64,000 nucleotides of DNA, taken from NCBI GenBank assembly GCA_041395945.1, contig JAWKZN010000001.1, positions 2,108,001 through 2,172,000 of the forward strand, in the 5' to 3' direction. Of this stretch, positions 1 to 8,508 are shown in pieces (positions within the stretch are counted from its first letter, which is position 1; every line of letters starts with the position of its first letter). The DNA is from Pseudomonadales bacterium (GTDB lineage Bacteria; Pseudomonadota; Gammaproteobacteria; Pseudomonadales; Azotimanducaceae). The notes beneath the pieces are model-generated. The model made no database searches. It saw only the letters and a list, made by a program, of their open reading frames with translations, and was not told where the DNA came from. The translations under genes and the position numbers were made by a program.

Positions 1-1542
1 CGGCACCTTCAGCAGCACCTCTTCCGTGCCGTCGGGATACACCACACTGAATTCCGAAGCCTTACCGCGGAAGTGCGCGTGGGGCAGCAGGTTGTAGACG
101 AGCGACGCCTTCGGCAGCACCCGCTCGGCCATTTCCTTGTGGTTCTTACTGTGTGCCGGAATACGGATCTTGCCGTTGAGCAGAATCATCGAGAACACTT
201 CGTCCTTCGGTGGCTCGTCATAAACCCAGATGCCGAGCTTCGATTCGTCCACCGCCGCTTTGCCGTTGGTGGTGTAGTGCATCTGGAATTCGATGGTGGA
301 ATCCGCCGGCAGGAAGACGCCGGTGTTTTCCGGGAACGACTGGGCGACCATGCCGGGTACGTAACCGCGCAGCCCACCCTGGCCTTCCCGCTTCAGCCGG
401 CCCTTGCGGGGGCCTTCCGTTTCCATCTGGCCGAAAGAGGTGATCACGTGGTGCAGCACGCCGCGATCGCCCGGCAGTATTTCTGCAGCCTTGACCCAGA
501 CATCCTTGCCGATGGTGTTTTTCACGAAGTGGTACTGATAGTCCACCACGCCGGTGGCCGGGACCTCTGCCGCGGGAATGTCGATCACATAATCAGGATC
601 GCCGAGTTCCGGCTCCTGGGACGCCCAGGTCGGCCAGTCGTGGTCGATTTCGGCCAGGGGATCAGGACCTTCACCGCGCGGCGCGCCCGCCTCTATCCAG
701 TGCACCAGGGTCTGGGTCTGTTCGGGTGTGAGCGACCGGTCGTTGCTGAAATGGCCGACCGCCGGATCCGCATGCCAGGGCGGCATCCGCCTGGTCCGCA
801 CCACTTCCCGGATCATCAGAGAAAAACCGCGCACCATGTTGTAGTCCGTCATCGCCCAGGGGCCGATTCCACCCGTCCGGTGGCAGGCCACACAGTTGTC
901 TTCGAGCATGGGCGCGATGTCGTTGGCATATGAGATCGATGCATGCTGAGCGCGCTTCTGCTGCTCAGGAAAGTTGATCAGGCAACCTAAGGGGTCAGTG
1001 CTGGCGAGCTGAACTTTGTTGCCGGCCAGCATGTCGTCGATCGCGTCTTCGAGATAATTCTCGGTCGCCGCCTGCTTCTGGTTCTCGTAGGTCAGGCGAT
1101 CATCGAGGGCACCCGTGTAGGTGACCGACCAGGTCTTCGGATCCAGTACAAACACTTCGCCCGTGCGCACCAGACCCAGAGATTCACCGATGATCTGGGT
1201 GTCGTCGATGAGGATCGGCACATCAATACCGAATTCTTTTGCCTCTGCCTCGATGGTCGCCCGGTTGTCCTGCAGGTTCGAGTTGATCATGAAGAACCGA
1301 ACGCCTTTCGCGGCGTACTCGTCACGCAGTTCCTTGAAGCGCGGCAGGGCGTTGCGCACGATCGGGCAGCCATTGCCCTGGACCATGAACACCACCGCCG
1401 TGGCATCGTTGTAGTAGTAGAGCTGATGTGAATCGCCGTTCTGATCGAGCAGCCGGAAGTTTTCGACCCGCTCCGAGGTTTTCAATCCGTGGGCGCTGAC
1501 GGCAAACAGAACGGTCAACAGAAATGAAGTGAATCGGATCAT
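1..1542 (-). CDS. Redoxin / cytochrome c / copper monooxygenase-like fusion protein (C-terminus cut by window edge)
   Basis: I translated this frame directly; 514 residues are present and the end lies beyond the window. Residues 1-19 are a hydrophobic signal peptide. A thioredoxin-fold peroxiredoxin-like (AhpC/TSA) domain follows, with the single Cys59 in GNGCPIVRN. A haem-binding CVACH motif is at residues 217-221, followed by a long region resembling copper type II ascorbate-dependent monooxygenases (HHVITSF). The order redoxin, one c-type haem, copper-oxygenase-like domain is known from proteins of oligotrophic bacteria without a settled role. It should act in the periplasm. The ATG at 1540-1542 directly precedes the signal peptide. 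The function is inferred from domains only. Confidence 0.85.
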   Translation of the reverse strand, partial: MIRFTSFLLTVLFAVSAHGLKTSERVENFRLLDQNGDSHQLYYYNDATAVVFMVQGNGCPIVRNALPRFKELRDEYAAKGVRFFMINSNLQDNRATIEAEAKEFGIDVPILIDDTQIIGESLGLVRTGEVFVLDPKTWSVTYTGALDDRLTYENQKQAATENYLEDAIDDMLAGNKVQLASTDPLGCLINFPEQQKRAQHASISYANDIAPMLEDNCVACHRTGGIGPWAMTDYNMVRGFSLMIREVVRTRRMPPWHADPAVGHFSNDRSLTPEQTQTLVHWIEAGAPRGEGPDPLAEIDHDWPTWASQEPELGDPDYVIDIPAAEVPATGVVDYQYHFVKNTIGKDVWVKAAEILPGDRGVLHHVITSFGQMETEGPRKGRLKREGQGGLRGYVPGMVAQSFPENTGVFLPADSTIEFQMHYTTNGKAAVDESKLGIWVYDEPPKDEVFSMILLNGKIRIPAHSKNHKEMAERVLPKASLVYNLLPHAHFRGKASEFSVVYPDGTEEVLLKVP

Positions 1543-1690
1543 GCAGATCGCTCCCCGGTGAAAAGTCAACCGTGGATAGTACCGCAACACAGATCTGGAT
1601 AAAACCGGCCGCCCATACAGCCGAATCCCCGCGGCATCCGGGGCATCTGGAAGAGGCCCACCAGCGCCAGTTTTCTGATACCTCCCAGGT

Positions 1691-1718
1691 CGCGCCCTGA
1701 AGGTTGCGCCCTGAAGGT
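1691..1718. repeat. 14-bp tandem duplication
   Basis: Two adjacent copies of (C/T)GCGCCCTGAAGGT lie in the 180-bp gap between the redoxin fusion gene and the end of the CoA-transferase gene. No promoter or terminator is obvious around them. Probably replication slippage. Confidence 0.6.
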
Positions 1719-1722
1719 CGGA

Positions 1723-2961
1723 TCAGCGCTTCTGAGCCGCGCCGCCTATCACACCGTCCGCCACCAGACGGTCCAATTCGCAGGCGTCGTAGCCCGCCGC
1801 ATGGAGAATTTCGACCGTGTGTTCGCCAAGCTCCGGGGCCGGCCCTCTTGGTCCGACATCCGCTCCCCGAAAACGCATCGGGATCCGCACCGTGCGGTAG
1901 CGACCCAGATCCGGGTGTTCGATTTCCGGGAACATGCCGATGGCCTCTGCCTGGGCATCCCTGGAGACCTCATCGAGGGTCAGCACCGGTCCCCACACGA
2001 GCCCCGCCTTATCGAATATTTCACCCCATTGGTCCCGACTCCGGCTGCCCAGGATGTCGTCTATGGCAGTCACCAGTTCCGCCATGTGGCGGTAGCGGCT
2101 GCTGCCGTCGAGGAATCGCTCGTCTTTCAACCACTCGGGGCGATCCAGAGCTTCGCAGAGCTTTGCGAAGCTGTCGCCACCGAGGGTGTTGAGCACGATC
2201 CACTTGCCATCTCCACAGGGATAGCGATTGGCGGCAGGGGTCAGCATCTCGTGGCGCGCGCGGCGCCGGACCGGAGCGCGATCCACTGCGGTTACACCGA
2301 AGTCGCTGGCCTGGGTCCAGATAGCCGACTCGTAGAGGGACGTTTCCACCACCTGGCCCTCACCTGTTTTCTCTGCCAGCCGCAGTGCTGCCAGAATGCC
2401 CCCGAGTAACGCCAGCCCGGCGGTGTGATCGCCCTGTGCGGGGCGTGCCATGGGTACTTCTCCCGCATCACCGTCGCGCATTGCGTCGTACAGACCGGAG
2501 CGGCCGAAAAAGGCAGTGACATCGTAGCCGGGGCGCAGCGCATCGGGACCATTGGTCCCGTAACCGGTGAGGGTCGCATGTACGATGGTCGGGTTGACCT
2601 TCATCAGAGCCTCCGGATCGAGCCCGAAGCGCTGCTGTCGGTGGGGCAGCAGGTTGCACAGAAACACCTGGGCATCTGCAACAAGGCGATGCACGATCCG
2701 CGCACCTTCTTCGGTATCAAGGGCGATACTGATCGATTGTTTGCCGCGATTGTCCACATCGAAGCCGAAATCGTAGCCTTTCAGCCGGCTCTGTTTGCCT
2801 GTGACCTTGGCGGGGCGACCAATTCCACGCATCGGATCGCCGCCGAGCGGTTCGATCTTGATCACCCGTGCCCCCAGGTCGGCGAGAATCGCGCCGGTGC
2901 TCGGTGCGGCCATGTAATTGTCGATTTCAACGACGGTAATGTCCTGCAGGGGTGCTGCCAT
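1723..2961 (-). CDS. CaiB/BaiF family (class III) CoA-transferase
   Basis: This 412-residue protein matches the formyl-CoA transferase/CaiB/BaiF family in length and in its N-terminal pattern (VVEIDNYMAAPSTG, LADLGARVIKIEP). The likely catalytic aspartate is Asp178 in the GDHTAG motif, which forms an acyl-aspartyl anhydride during CoA transfer between carboxylic acids. The ATG at 2961 is preferred over upstream codons because GGGAGG lies about 8 nt before it. It is divergent from the AhpD-like selenoprotein candidate, with a 179-bp shared upstream region. Substrate unknown; the many CoA enzymes nearby suggest lipid or terpenoid acids. Confidence 0.9.
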   Translation of the reverse strand: MAAPLQDITVVEIDNYMAAPSTGAILADLGARVIKIEPLGGDPMRGIGRPAKVTGKQSRLKGYDFGFDVDNRGKQSISIALDTEEGARIVHRLVADAQVFLCNLLPHRQQRFGLDPEALMKVNPTIVHATLTGYGTNGPDALRPGYDVTAFFGRSGLYDAMRDGDAGEVPMARPAQGDHTAGLALLGGILAALRLAEKTGEGQVVETSLYESAIWTQASDFGVTAVDRAPVRRRARHEMLTPAANRYPCGDGKWIVLNTLGGDSFAKLCEALDRPEWLKDERFLDGSSRYRHMAELVTAIDDILGSRSRDQWGEIFDKAGLVWGPVLTLDEVSRDAQAEAIGMFPEIEHPDLGRYRTVRIPMRFRGADVGPRGPAPELGEHTVEILHAAGYDACELDRLVADGVIGGAAQKR

Positions 2962-3140
2962 AGCATTCCTCCCGATATTTTTCTGCACGCGGACGCTTTT
3001 TTCCGCGTACAGATGTTTTTTCCGCGCGCCCGGCTTCCCCACCGGATCGCTGAGGATAGACTAAATGCCATCCACCCGGGAGCCTCAGATGCGACGCCCG
3101 GGTCCCGCCAGCTGTCGGCATCGCTTTCAGGGAGCACACT

Positions 3141-3680
3141 ATGAGCAGAATTCCAGATATTCAGCCCGAACAGGCCGGCGGCTACATCGCCCGGGTACTG
3201 GCCGCCCAGACCGAAACCTGGGGCGCTCCGCTGAAGAATCATCTGCTGTACGCCCATCGACCCGATCTGTTCAAGGCGGTCCGCGGCATGTGGAACGCTA
3301 TCGATAAGGACGGGCTGATCGGCACCGCCCTGCTGGCCCTCGTCAATCGGCGTGTGGCGAGCATCAATGGTTGCGCCTTCTGACAGGACATCAACGCTGC
3401 CGTGAGCAGCGCAGCAGGGGTGAGTACCGAAAAAATCCTCGCGCTCGACTACCATGCGCAGTCCGATCTGTTCGACACCCGGGAAAAGGTCGCACTGCGC
3501 TATGCCGACGCAATTACCTATTCCGATCAGGACGTGGATGACGCGCTGTTTGCCGAACTGAGTGAACACTTCGACGTTGCGGCGATCGTGGAACTGACTG
3601 CAGCCATCGCCTGGGAGAATGCATCGAGCAAATTCAACCGCGCTTTGCGGGTGGAATCCCAGGGTCTCTGGAAGCCCTGA
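3141..3680 (+). CDS. Candidate selenocysteine-containing AhpD/carboxymuconolactone decarboxylase-like protein
   Basis: Codon 81 (3381-3383) is TGA; the same frame then stays open to 3680, giving 179 residues. The N-terminal half ends with RRVASINGCAF and the C-terminal half continues QDINAAVSSAAGVS. Together they rebuild the AhpD/CMD-family signature, in which a CxxC redox pair precedes an acidic residue: here Cys78, Ala, Phe, then TGA where the second Cys belongs. AhpD-like proteins use this pair as a peroxidatic or disulfide-reducing centre. The downstream half keeps the family pattern (REKVALRYADAITYS). A hairpin at 3395-3411 fits a bacterial SECIS. The ATG at 3141 follows a purine-rich AGGGAG. 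Alternatives are a nonsense mutation or a base-call error. No sel gene lies in the window. Confidence 0.78.
3395..3411 (+). promoter_or_regulatory. Candidate bacterial SECIS hairpin
   Basis: CGCTGC (3395-3400) pairs perfectly with GCAGCG (3406-3411) around the 5-nt loop CGTGA. The loop starts 17 nt after the in-frame TGA at 3381-3383 and has a G at its second position. Bacterial SECIS elements recognised by SelB lie inside the coding sequence just downstream of the UGA, with a short apical stem and a G early in the loop. All these features are met here. The stem also encodes ordinary residues (NAAVSSA), so GC-rich chance pairing cannot be excluded from sequence alone. Confidence 0.6.
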
Positions 3681-3710
3681 GATTCAGACACCATCCCCGG
3701 CATGCGCGGA

Positions 3711-4511
3711 TCAGGAGATCGCGGAACCGCCATCGCAGGTGATCACTTCACCGACAGTGAACGCACCCGCGCGGGAACTGAGAAAAAGCGCAAGACCCGC
3801 GATGTCTTCCGGCGTACCAACCCGTCCGCGCGGATTACCGCGACCCACAGCATCCCAGTCCGTGTTCTCCACATCACCGCGTCCGCCCACACCCGTACTG
3901 AGCATCCAGGTCGGGAACGGCCCGGGCGCAATGGCGTTGACGATCACGTTGCGCTTGACCAGATGGGCGGCCAGCACCCGGGTGAGGTGATGCACGGCCG
4001 CTTTTGAGGGTCCGTAGGAAAAATTCTCGAAGATCGGGGTCACAATCCCGTCGATCGAACCGATATTGATCACCCGTGACGGATCTTCCCGGGTTGCGCC
4101 CTTCTCGAGCAACGGCAGCAGCCGCTGGGTGAGGAAGAAGACACCTTTCACATTGGTGTCCATCACCTTGTCCCAGCCGAGCTCGGGGAATTCGCCCAGC
4201 GGCGCACCCCAGGACACACCGGCGTTGTTGACCAGGATATCGAGGCGTTCTTCGCGCTTCCCGATCTCAGCTGAAAGCGCCTCAATACCCGTCATCTCAG
4301 CCAGGTTCGCGGGCAGCGACACACACTCACCTCCGAAATCCGCCATGAGTCGCGCGGCGGTGGCAGCACATGCGTCCGCCTTGCGCGAAGAGATGTAGAC
4401 CTTCGCACCATTGGCGAGGTAGCCCGCAGCAATCATTTCGCCGATGCCACGGGAACCACCGGTCACCAGCACAACCTTGCCCTTTACAGAAAAGAGACTG
4501 TTTAAATTCAT
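3711..4511 (-). CDS. SDR family NAD(P)-dependent oxidoreductase
   Basis: A 266-residue classical short-chain dehydrogenase. The cofactor motif GGSRGIGE is at residues 18-25, NNAG near residue 95, and the catalytic residues Ser152, Tyr166 and Lys170 (YGPSK) are present, as is the family's C-terminal CDGGSAIS. It should oxidise or reduce a hydroxyl/keto group in the cytoplasm. The ATG at 4511 is preceded by GAAGG at 5 nt; an upstream ATG at 4541 lacks a ribosome site. It is the last gene of a leftward group with the QEGLA protein and thiolase, suggesting a role in acyl-CoA or ketone metabolism. Substrate not predictable. Confidence 0.88.
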   Translation of the reverse strand: MNLNSLFSVKGKVVLVTGGSRGIGEMIAAGYLANGAKVYISSRKADACAATAARLMADFGGECVSLPANLAEMTGIEALSAEIGKREERLDILVNNAGVSWGAPLGEFPELGWDKVMDTNVKGVFFLTQRLLPLLEKGATREDPSRVINIGSIDGIVTPIFENFSYGPSKAAVHHLTRVLAAHLVKRNVIVNAIAPGPFPTWMLSTGVGGRGDVENTDWDAVGRGNPRGRVGTPEDIAGLALFLSSRAGAFTVGEVITCDGGSAIS

Positions 4512-4562
4512 GTTCACCTTCGCTGCCATTAATCGATCCATCCGTTTCAGTCTGGTAAAAGT

Positions 4563-5813
4563 TCAGATATTGAAAGCATCAGAATGCACATCCGCAACCG
4601 CGATGTGATTCGCAAACACGGAAAACGCCAGATAGGCAGTGAGGCCGTTGGTGCGTGTCATCCAGGGCGGCAGATAACGGGGCGCTGCCAGGATGCCGTC
4701 CGCAAAGGCGGGGCCCAGGCGGAACACATCCTTGAGCATCATCCTGCCGGCAAACAGCAGCCTGCAGGTTTCCAGCTGCTGATTCTCCAGTGCCCAGCGG
4801 AAAAAAGTGTGCACCTCGAGCATGCCTGTCAGATACACCACATCCTTCGTAAACGCGCTGCCACCGGATGGAGGTACACCCCGGAATACCCGCATGGTGG
4901 AGTGAAAGCTTTCGACCTCGGGCTGACCCGCATTCAGAAAGAACTCGAACAGTTCGAGAAAACTGGCACCCGAACGGGCCAGATGAATCGCATTGACCCG
5001 CAGCGCTATCCGCTCCATCCGCGCGATGTCGATGGCCCCGGTCACCAGTTCAGCAAAAGTAGCCAGACCCTCCTGTGCCGGAGTGGTGCGCGGAGCGCCG
5101 AGTGAGAGGCTGCGCAGATTCGGCTGACGGCGACCGTTGAGGGCCGTGAGACTGTGAATGAACGCCTCGTGCTGGAGCAGCTGCTCGAGATCGTCTTCAG
5201 CGAAACCTGTACCGGCCCGCAAACGGATCCGGGTTGCCCCCGCGGCGGCTTTGGAGGCCAGGTGCGGGTCGATCAGCACCTGAATCACATCATCCGTGAT
5301 CACCGCGCCGATGCGGGCGCGCAGTTGTCGGGCCACCTCTTCGGAGGGCAGCACCGCACTCGGCTCCGAAAGTCTCGAGGCCAGGAAGTACTCCCGCCCC
5401 ACATCGAGGAAATAGGTGGCTGCTTCGAGATTGGTCTGCTGACTGCCCGGCAGGAGACTGCCCGGTCGCCCGTAGACGGCCACTGAGATATCCCCCGCCG
5501 CCGCGGTACCCGCCTGCTCCATGAGCTGACAGATCTGGCCATAGGATGCCGCCGTATCACTCAGGTATTCGCCGAGCGGGTGCGACAGACCGGTACAGGC
5601 GACGACGATCCGGTCCAGCTCGCGCCGGGTGTCGGTGAGATCCAGTCGGGCGTATTCGACCACCGGCAGAGATTTCCTGCCGCGCCGCCAGTCACTCAGA
5701 AAGGCCTGTTGAATCTCCACCGGCCAGGACAGATGCCGCAGCAGGTGAATGCCGGATACTGCACCTACCAGGGCGTCGTCGAGCGCGCGGAATGTCGGAT
5801 CCAGTGCCTTCAA
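4563..5813 (-). CDS. QEGLA-motif (DUF1704/MATCAP-like) putative zinc metallopeptidase
   Basis: The protein has the diagnostic HEAFIH (HExxxH) and QEGLA motifs of the family annotated as flavohemoglobin expression-modulating QEGLA proteins, now linked to MATCAP-type zinc peptidases. The motifs sit mid-protein, with LLQHEAFIH followed about 30 residues later by QEGLATF. Length (416 residues from TTG at 5813) is normal. The start is uncertain: the TTG overlaps the thiolase stop (TTGA), and a GTG at 5858 inside the thiolase gene is the alternative; neither has a strong ribosome site. The overlap implies co-translation with the thiolase. The cellular substrate is unknown. Confidence 0.82.
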   Translation of the reverse strand: MKALDPTFRALDDALVGAVSGIHLLRHLSWPVEIQQAFLSDWRRGRKSLPVVEYARLDLTDTRRELDRIVVACTGLSHPLGEYLSDTAASYGQICQLMEQAGTAAAGDISVAVYGRPGSLLPGSQQTNLEAATYFLDVGREYFLASRLSEPSAVLPSEEVARQLRARIGAVITDDVIQVLIDPHLASKAAAGATRIRLRAGTGFAEDDLEQLLQHEAFIHSLTALNGRRQPNLRSLSLGAPRTTPAQEGLATFAELVTGAIDIARMERIALRVNAIHLARSGASFLELFEFFLNAGQPEVESFHSTMRVFRGVPPSGGSAFTKDVVYLTGMLEVHTFFRWALENQQLETCRLLFAGRMMLKDVFRLGPAFADGILAAPRYLPPWMTRTNGLTAYLAFSVFANHIAVADVHSDAFNI

Positions 5814-7000
5814 CAGGCTTCGAAGAGTCCGGCGGCTCCCATGCCCTTGCCGATGCACATGGACACCAGGCCCAGCTTGCCGCCCCGGCGCCGCAGTTCG
5901 CGCAGCAGCGCACCGGTGAGGCGGGCACCTGTCATACCGAAGGGATGGCCGATGGCGATAGAACCGCCATTGACGTTGTAGATGTCTTTGTCGATGCCGA
6001 GGCGATCACGGCAGTAAAGCACCTGGGATGCGAAGGCTTCGTTCAACTCCACCAGATCGACGTCGTCGAGTGCCAGGCCGAGGCGCTCCAGCAGCCGCGG
6101 AATCGCGAACACCGGACCGATACCCATCTCATCCGGCTCGCACCCGGCAACCGCAAAGCCTCTGAAATAGCCGAGCGGTTCGAGACCCAGTTGCTCCGCT
6201 CTGCGCTCACTCATCACCAGCGCCATGGAAGCACCGTCGGACAGCTGGGACGCATTGCCGGCCGTCACCGTACCGTCTTCTTCGAAGGCAGGCTTGAGCC
6301 GGGCGAGATCGTCGAGTGTGGTGGCGGGTCGATTGCATTCATCGCGGTCCACCGTGCCTTCCACCACGGCGCTTTCCCCGGAATCCCGGTCGATGACTTT
6401 GCGCCAGGGCACTGTCATCGGCACGATCTCTTCGCCGATCACGCCCCGGTTCACCGCATCCGCATAGCGCTGCTGGCTCTGCAGTGCATACTGATCCTGC
6501 ATCTCCCGGGATACCTGGTAGCGCCGCGCCACCACTTCTGCAGTGTTGCCCATGGCCATGAAGATGTCAGGTTTTTCCTTGAGCAGACGGGGGTTTTCGT
6601 CAAACTCCGCCGCTTTTCCCCGATCGAGTCCGGTGATGGATTCGACACCGCCGGCAAGGATGACATCCGCACAGCCGCTGGCAATCTGATTGGCCGCAAA
6701 GGCGATTGAGTTGAGTCCGGACGAACAGGCCCGGGAAATCGTGGTGGCGGCGACACTGATCGGCAGCCGGGACAGGACCACTGCGTGACGGGCGACATTG
6801 GCCGACTGCTCTCCCACCTGCCGGCCACATCCCAGAATCACATCATCGATTTCAGCCGGGTCGAGCTTCGGTGTCCGATCCAGCAGCGCATCCATGCAGT
6901 GCGCCACCAGATCATCCGAGCGGGTGAGATTAAAGGTCCCCCGGTGAGCCTTGGCCAGCCCGGTTCGCACAGAGTCCACGATCACGACGCGCTCGGCCAT
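5810..7000 (-). CDS. Acetyl-CoA C-acyltransferase (thiolase)
   Basis: A 396-residue thiolase with all catalytic motifs: nucleophile Cys92 in SRACSSGLNS, NEAFASQ, His352 in GHPFG and Cys382 in CIGKGMG. It cleaves 3-ketoacyl-CoA with CoA to acetyl-CoA plus a shortened acyl-CoA, or runs in reverse. CIGKGMG has Lys where most thiolases have Gly (CIGGGMG), a mild oddity close to the active site. The ATG at 7000 follows GAGGAG (7003-7010 on the complement). A terminator-like hairpin upstream separates it from the VOC gene. The QEGLA gene overlaps its 3' end. Confidence 0.93.
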   Translation of the reverse strand: MAERVVIVDSVRTGLAKAHRGTFNLTRSDDLVAHCMDALLDRTPKLDPAEIDDVILGCGRQVGEQSANVARHAVVLSRLPISVAATTISRACSSGLNSIAFAANQIASGCADVILAGGVESITGLDRGKAAEFDENPRLLKEKPDIFMAMGNTAEVVARRYQVSREMQDQYALQSQQRYADAVNRGVIGEEIVPMTVPWRKVIDRDSGESAVVEGTVDRDECNRPATTLDDLARLKPAFEEDGTVTAGNASQLSDGASMALVMSERRAEQLGLEPLGYFRGFAVAGCEPDEMGIGPVFAIPRLLERLGLALDDVDLVELNEAFASQVLYCRDRLGIDKDIYNVNGGSIAIGHPFGMTGARLTGALLRELRRRGGKLGLVSMCIGKGMGAAGLFEAC

Positions 7001-7100
7001 GTTGCTCTCCTCAATTCGGCGGTGCGCCGATCATCGACCGGTGGCGGATGTGAATCAAGCCGCAGGGCTCTGCCGGAGAGGCCGGTGCGCTGAGGGAGAA

Positions 7101-7127
7101 GCAAGCGCGTTCAGGGAACGCGCTTGC
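7101..7127 (-). terminator. Strong hairpin, probable terminator of the VOC gene
   Basis: GCAAGCGCGTTC and its exact complement GAACGCGCTTGC form a 12-bp stem with a 3-nt loop, 18 nt after the stop of the leftward VOC gene and about 100 nt before the thiolase start. Only a short pyrimidine tract (TTCTCCC) follows on the minus strand, so this is a GC-rich terminator without a long U-run. Confidence 0.6.
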
Positions 7128-7144
7128 CAGGGCCCGGAACTCGA

Positions 7145-7519
7145 TCAGCCGGTCTTCATGTCATAGAAGCACAGCTTGTTGCCATCGGGATCCCGCACAT
7201 AGGCACCGTAAAACACCGGCATGCGCTCGCCGGGCTCACCTTCGTCTGTGGCACCCAGCGAGATCGCTTTGGCATAGAGCTTATCCACATTCGGTCGCGA
7301 ACCGCCGGGGATGGCGACCATGTTGCCGTTACCGGGGTTCTGAGGTTTTTCGTCATAGGGCAGGCAGATGGCCAGCATGGGGCTGCCCGGGGCGGTGCCG
7401 TAGAACTTGATGCGATCCATGCCCATGAGCTGTTTGGCACCGAGTTCGGCCAGCAGCGCGTCGTAGAAGGCCGTGGCTTTCGCCATGTCTTTGGTGCCGA
7501 TGGTGACGTATCCGATCAT
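7145..7519 (-). CDS. VOC (glyoxalase/bleomycin-resistance) family protein
   Basis: A 124-residue single-domain vicinal-oxygen-chelate protein beginning MIGYVTIGTKDM and carrying the typical KATAFYDALLAELGA and YVRDPDGNKLCFYD segments. The ATG at 7519 follows GGAG about 11 nt upstream. Such proteins bind a divalent metal and serve as lyases, dioxygenases or binding proteins; this type resembles small cytosolic glyoxalase-like proteins with no assigned substrate. It is followed by a strong terminator hairpin, so it is probably a one-gene unit. Confidence 0.88.
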   Translation of the reverse strand: MIGYVTIGTKDMAKATAFYDALLAELGAKQLMGMDRIKFYGTAPGSPMLAICLPYDEKPQNPGNGNMVAIPGGSRPNVDKLYAKAISLGATDEGEPGERMPVFYGAYVRDPDGNKLCFYDMKTG

Positions 7520-7728
7520 TTTTCGTGATCTCCGTTGTGGGTGGTTGGAAATTCGGGCCTGAAAGGCTATCCGCTGCGCCTGGTCCTGTCGACCAGCTGG
7601 CAGCAGGCGGGCTTTGCGACTTCCCATTCCAGGGTACGGCTGGCATAATTTGCCCCCCAAAAATCTGGTCATCCAACGGACCGATTACGACGGGACAGGT
7701 AAATCTAAAGAATCAGGAGTTCTGGCGA

Positions 7729-7977
7729 ATGAACGCTCAGGTGACGGCATCCCCTATCGAAGAGCAGATCCAGCAGATCGAGCGCATACCGGTATTCGGC
7801 CCTTATCTCAGCTTCATGGTCGCCGCCCAGCTGAGCTTCGCAGACGCACTCGGCCTGTTGCGGCTCGGTACCGCGCTGCGCACCCGGCAGGCGCCGTTCG
7901 ATGACCCGGCACAGACGGCGTCCGCGGCGCCGGCCTCGGAAGCTCAGGTGGTGGACGCGTTACGCGAAGCTGCCTGA
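7729..7977 (+). CDS. Small hypothetical protein (82 residues)
   Basis: The frame starts at ATG 7729 behind CAGGAG (10 nt upstream) and encodes MNAQVTASPIEEQIQQIERI, then a hydrophobic stretch (PYLSFMVAAQLSFADALGLL, about residues 27-46) and an Ala/Ser/Pro-rich tail. It could be a peripheral or single-pass membrane protein. I do not recognise a family. The good ribosome site and codon use like its neighbours favour a real gene. It is transcribed away from the VOC gene, with 209 bp between their starts. Confidence 0.5.
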   Translation: MNAQVTASPIEEQIQQIERIPVFGPYLSFMVAAQLSFADALGLLRLGTALRTRQAPFDDPAQTASAAPASEAQVVDALREAA

Positions 7978-8032
7978 CACAGAAACTTTCGCAAGCGACG
8001 GTTTCACAGACCGCGGTTCACACAGACCTGCC

Positions 8033-8395
8033 TCATTCCGGCGGCCAGGGGAAGTCCTCCGGCACGTTGAGCTGGTCCTTCACAAAGCCATTCCAGGCCG
8101 CAACCGCGTCGTTGGCAGCCTCGTTGTGGCTTCTCGATGCCTGGCGGTTCACTTCCGCGAATTCATTGATACAGGCCCGGAAGCCATCCACGGCACGCAG
8201 ATAGCTCTCCCAGCGCGCATCATTCTGGTCATCCGGCGGTCGCTGGGGTGCCACACACCCGTGTACGGGTCGCGGCTCATGACCCAGGGTGAAACCGCTC
8301 AACGTCAATGCCAGGATCAGACAGAGCCCCCGACCCCGCGGTTTTCCATGGGATGGGCGCACCGCAGGGGACAGCGTTCCGGCGACTGTCTTCAT
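8033..8395 (-). CDS. Hypothetical exported protein (120 residues)
   Basis: The ATG at 8395 lies just after GGAGGAG on the complement. An arginine-containing start is followed by a hydrophobic segment (GLCLILALTLSGFTLG, about residues 20-37), consistent with a signal peptide or anchor. The mature part (RWESYLRAVDGFRACINEFAEVNRQ) looks helical and contains two cysteines. No family recognised. It is divergent from the haem lipoprotein gene, with a 113-bp shared upstream region. Confidence 0.6.
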   Translation of the reverse strand: MKTVAGTLSPAVRPSHGKPRGRGLCLILALTLSGFTLGHEPRPVHGCVAPQRPPDDQNDARWESYLRAVDGFRACINEFAEVNRQASRSHNEAANDAVAAWNGFVKDQLNVPEDFPWPPE

Positions 8396-8508
8396 TGGCT
8401 CCTCCTCCAGGTCAGCCGGCCACCGACCCATCGGGCGCAGCCAGGGCAGGTGTCCGGTTCCGGGCTTCATGCAACAATCCGGACCGTCACTATGCAGCAA
8501 CAGCCGGG

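Noticed and set aside
73..933. Long plus-strand frame of 286 codons opposite the first gene
   Set aside because: Its translation is Arg/His-rich with no family features, while the minus-strand frame has a signal peptide, redoxin motif and CVACH haem motif.
3402..3680. Separate 92-residue gene starting at GTG 3402
   Set aside because: It is in the same frame as the upstream part, has no ribosome site, and begins inside the hairpin; together the parts make one complete family-length protein.
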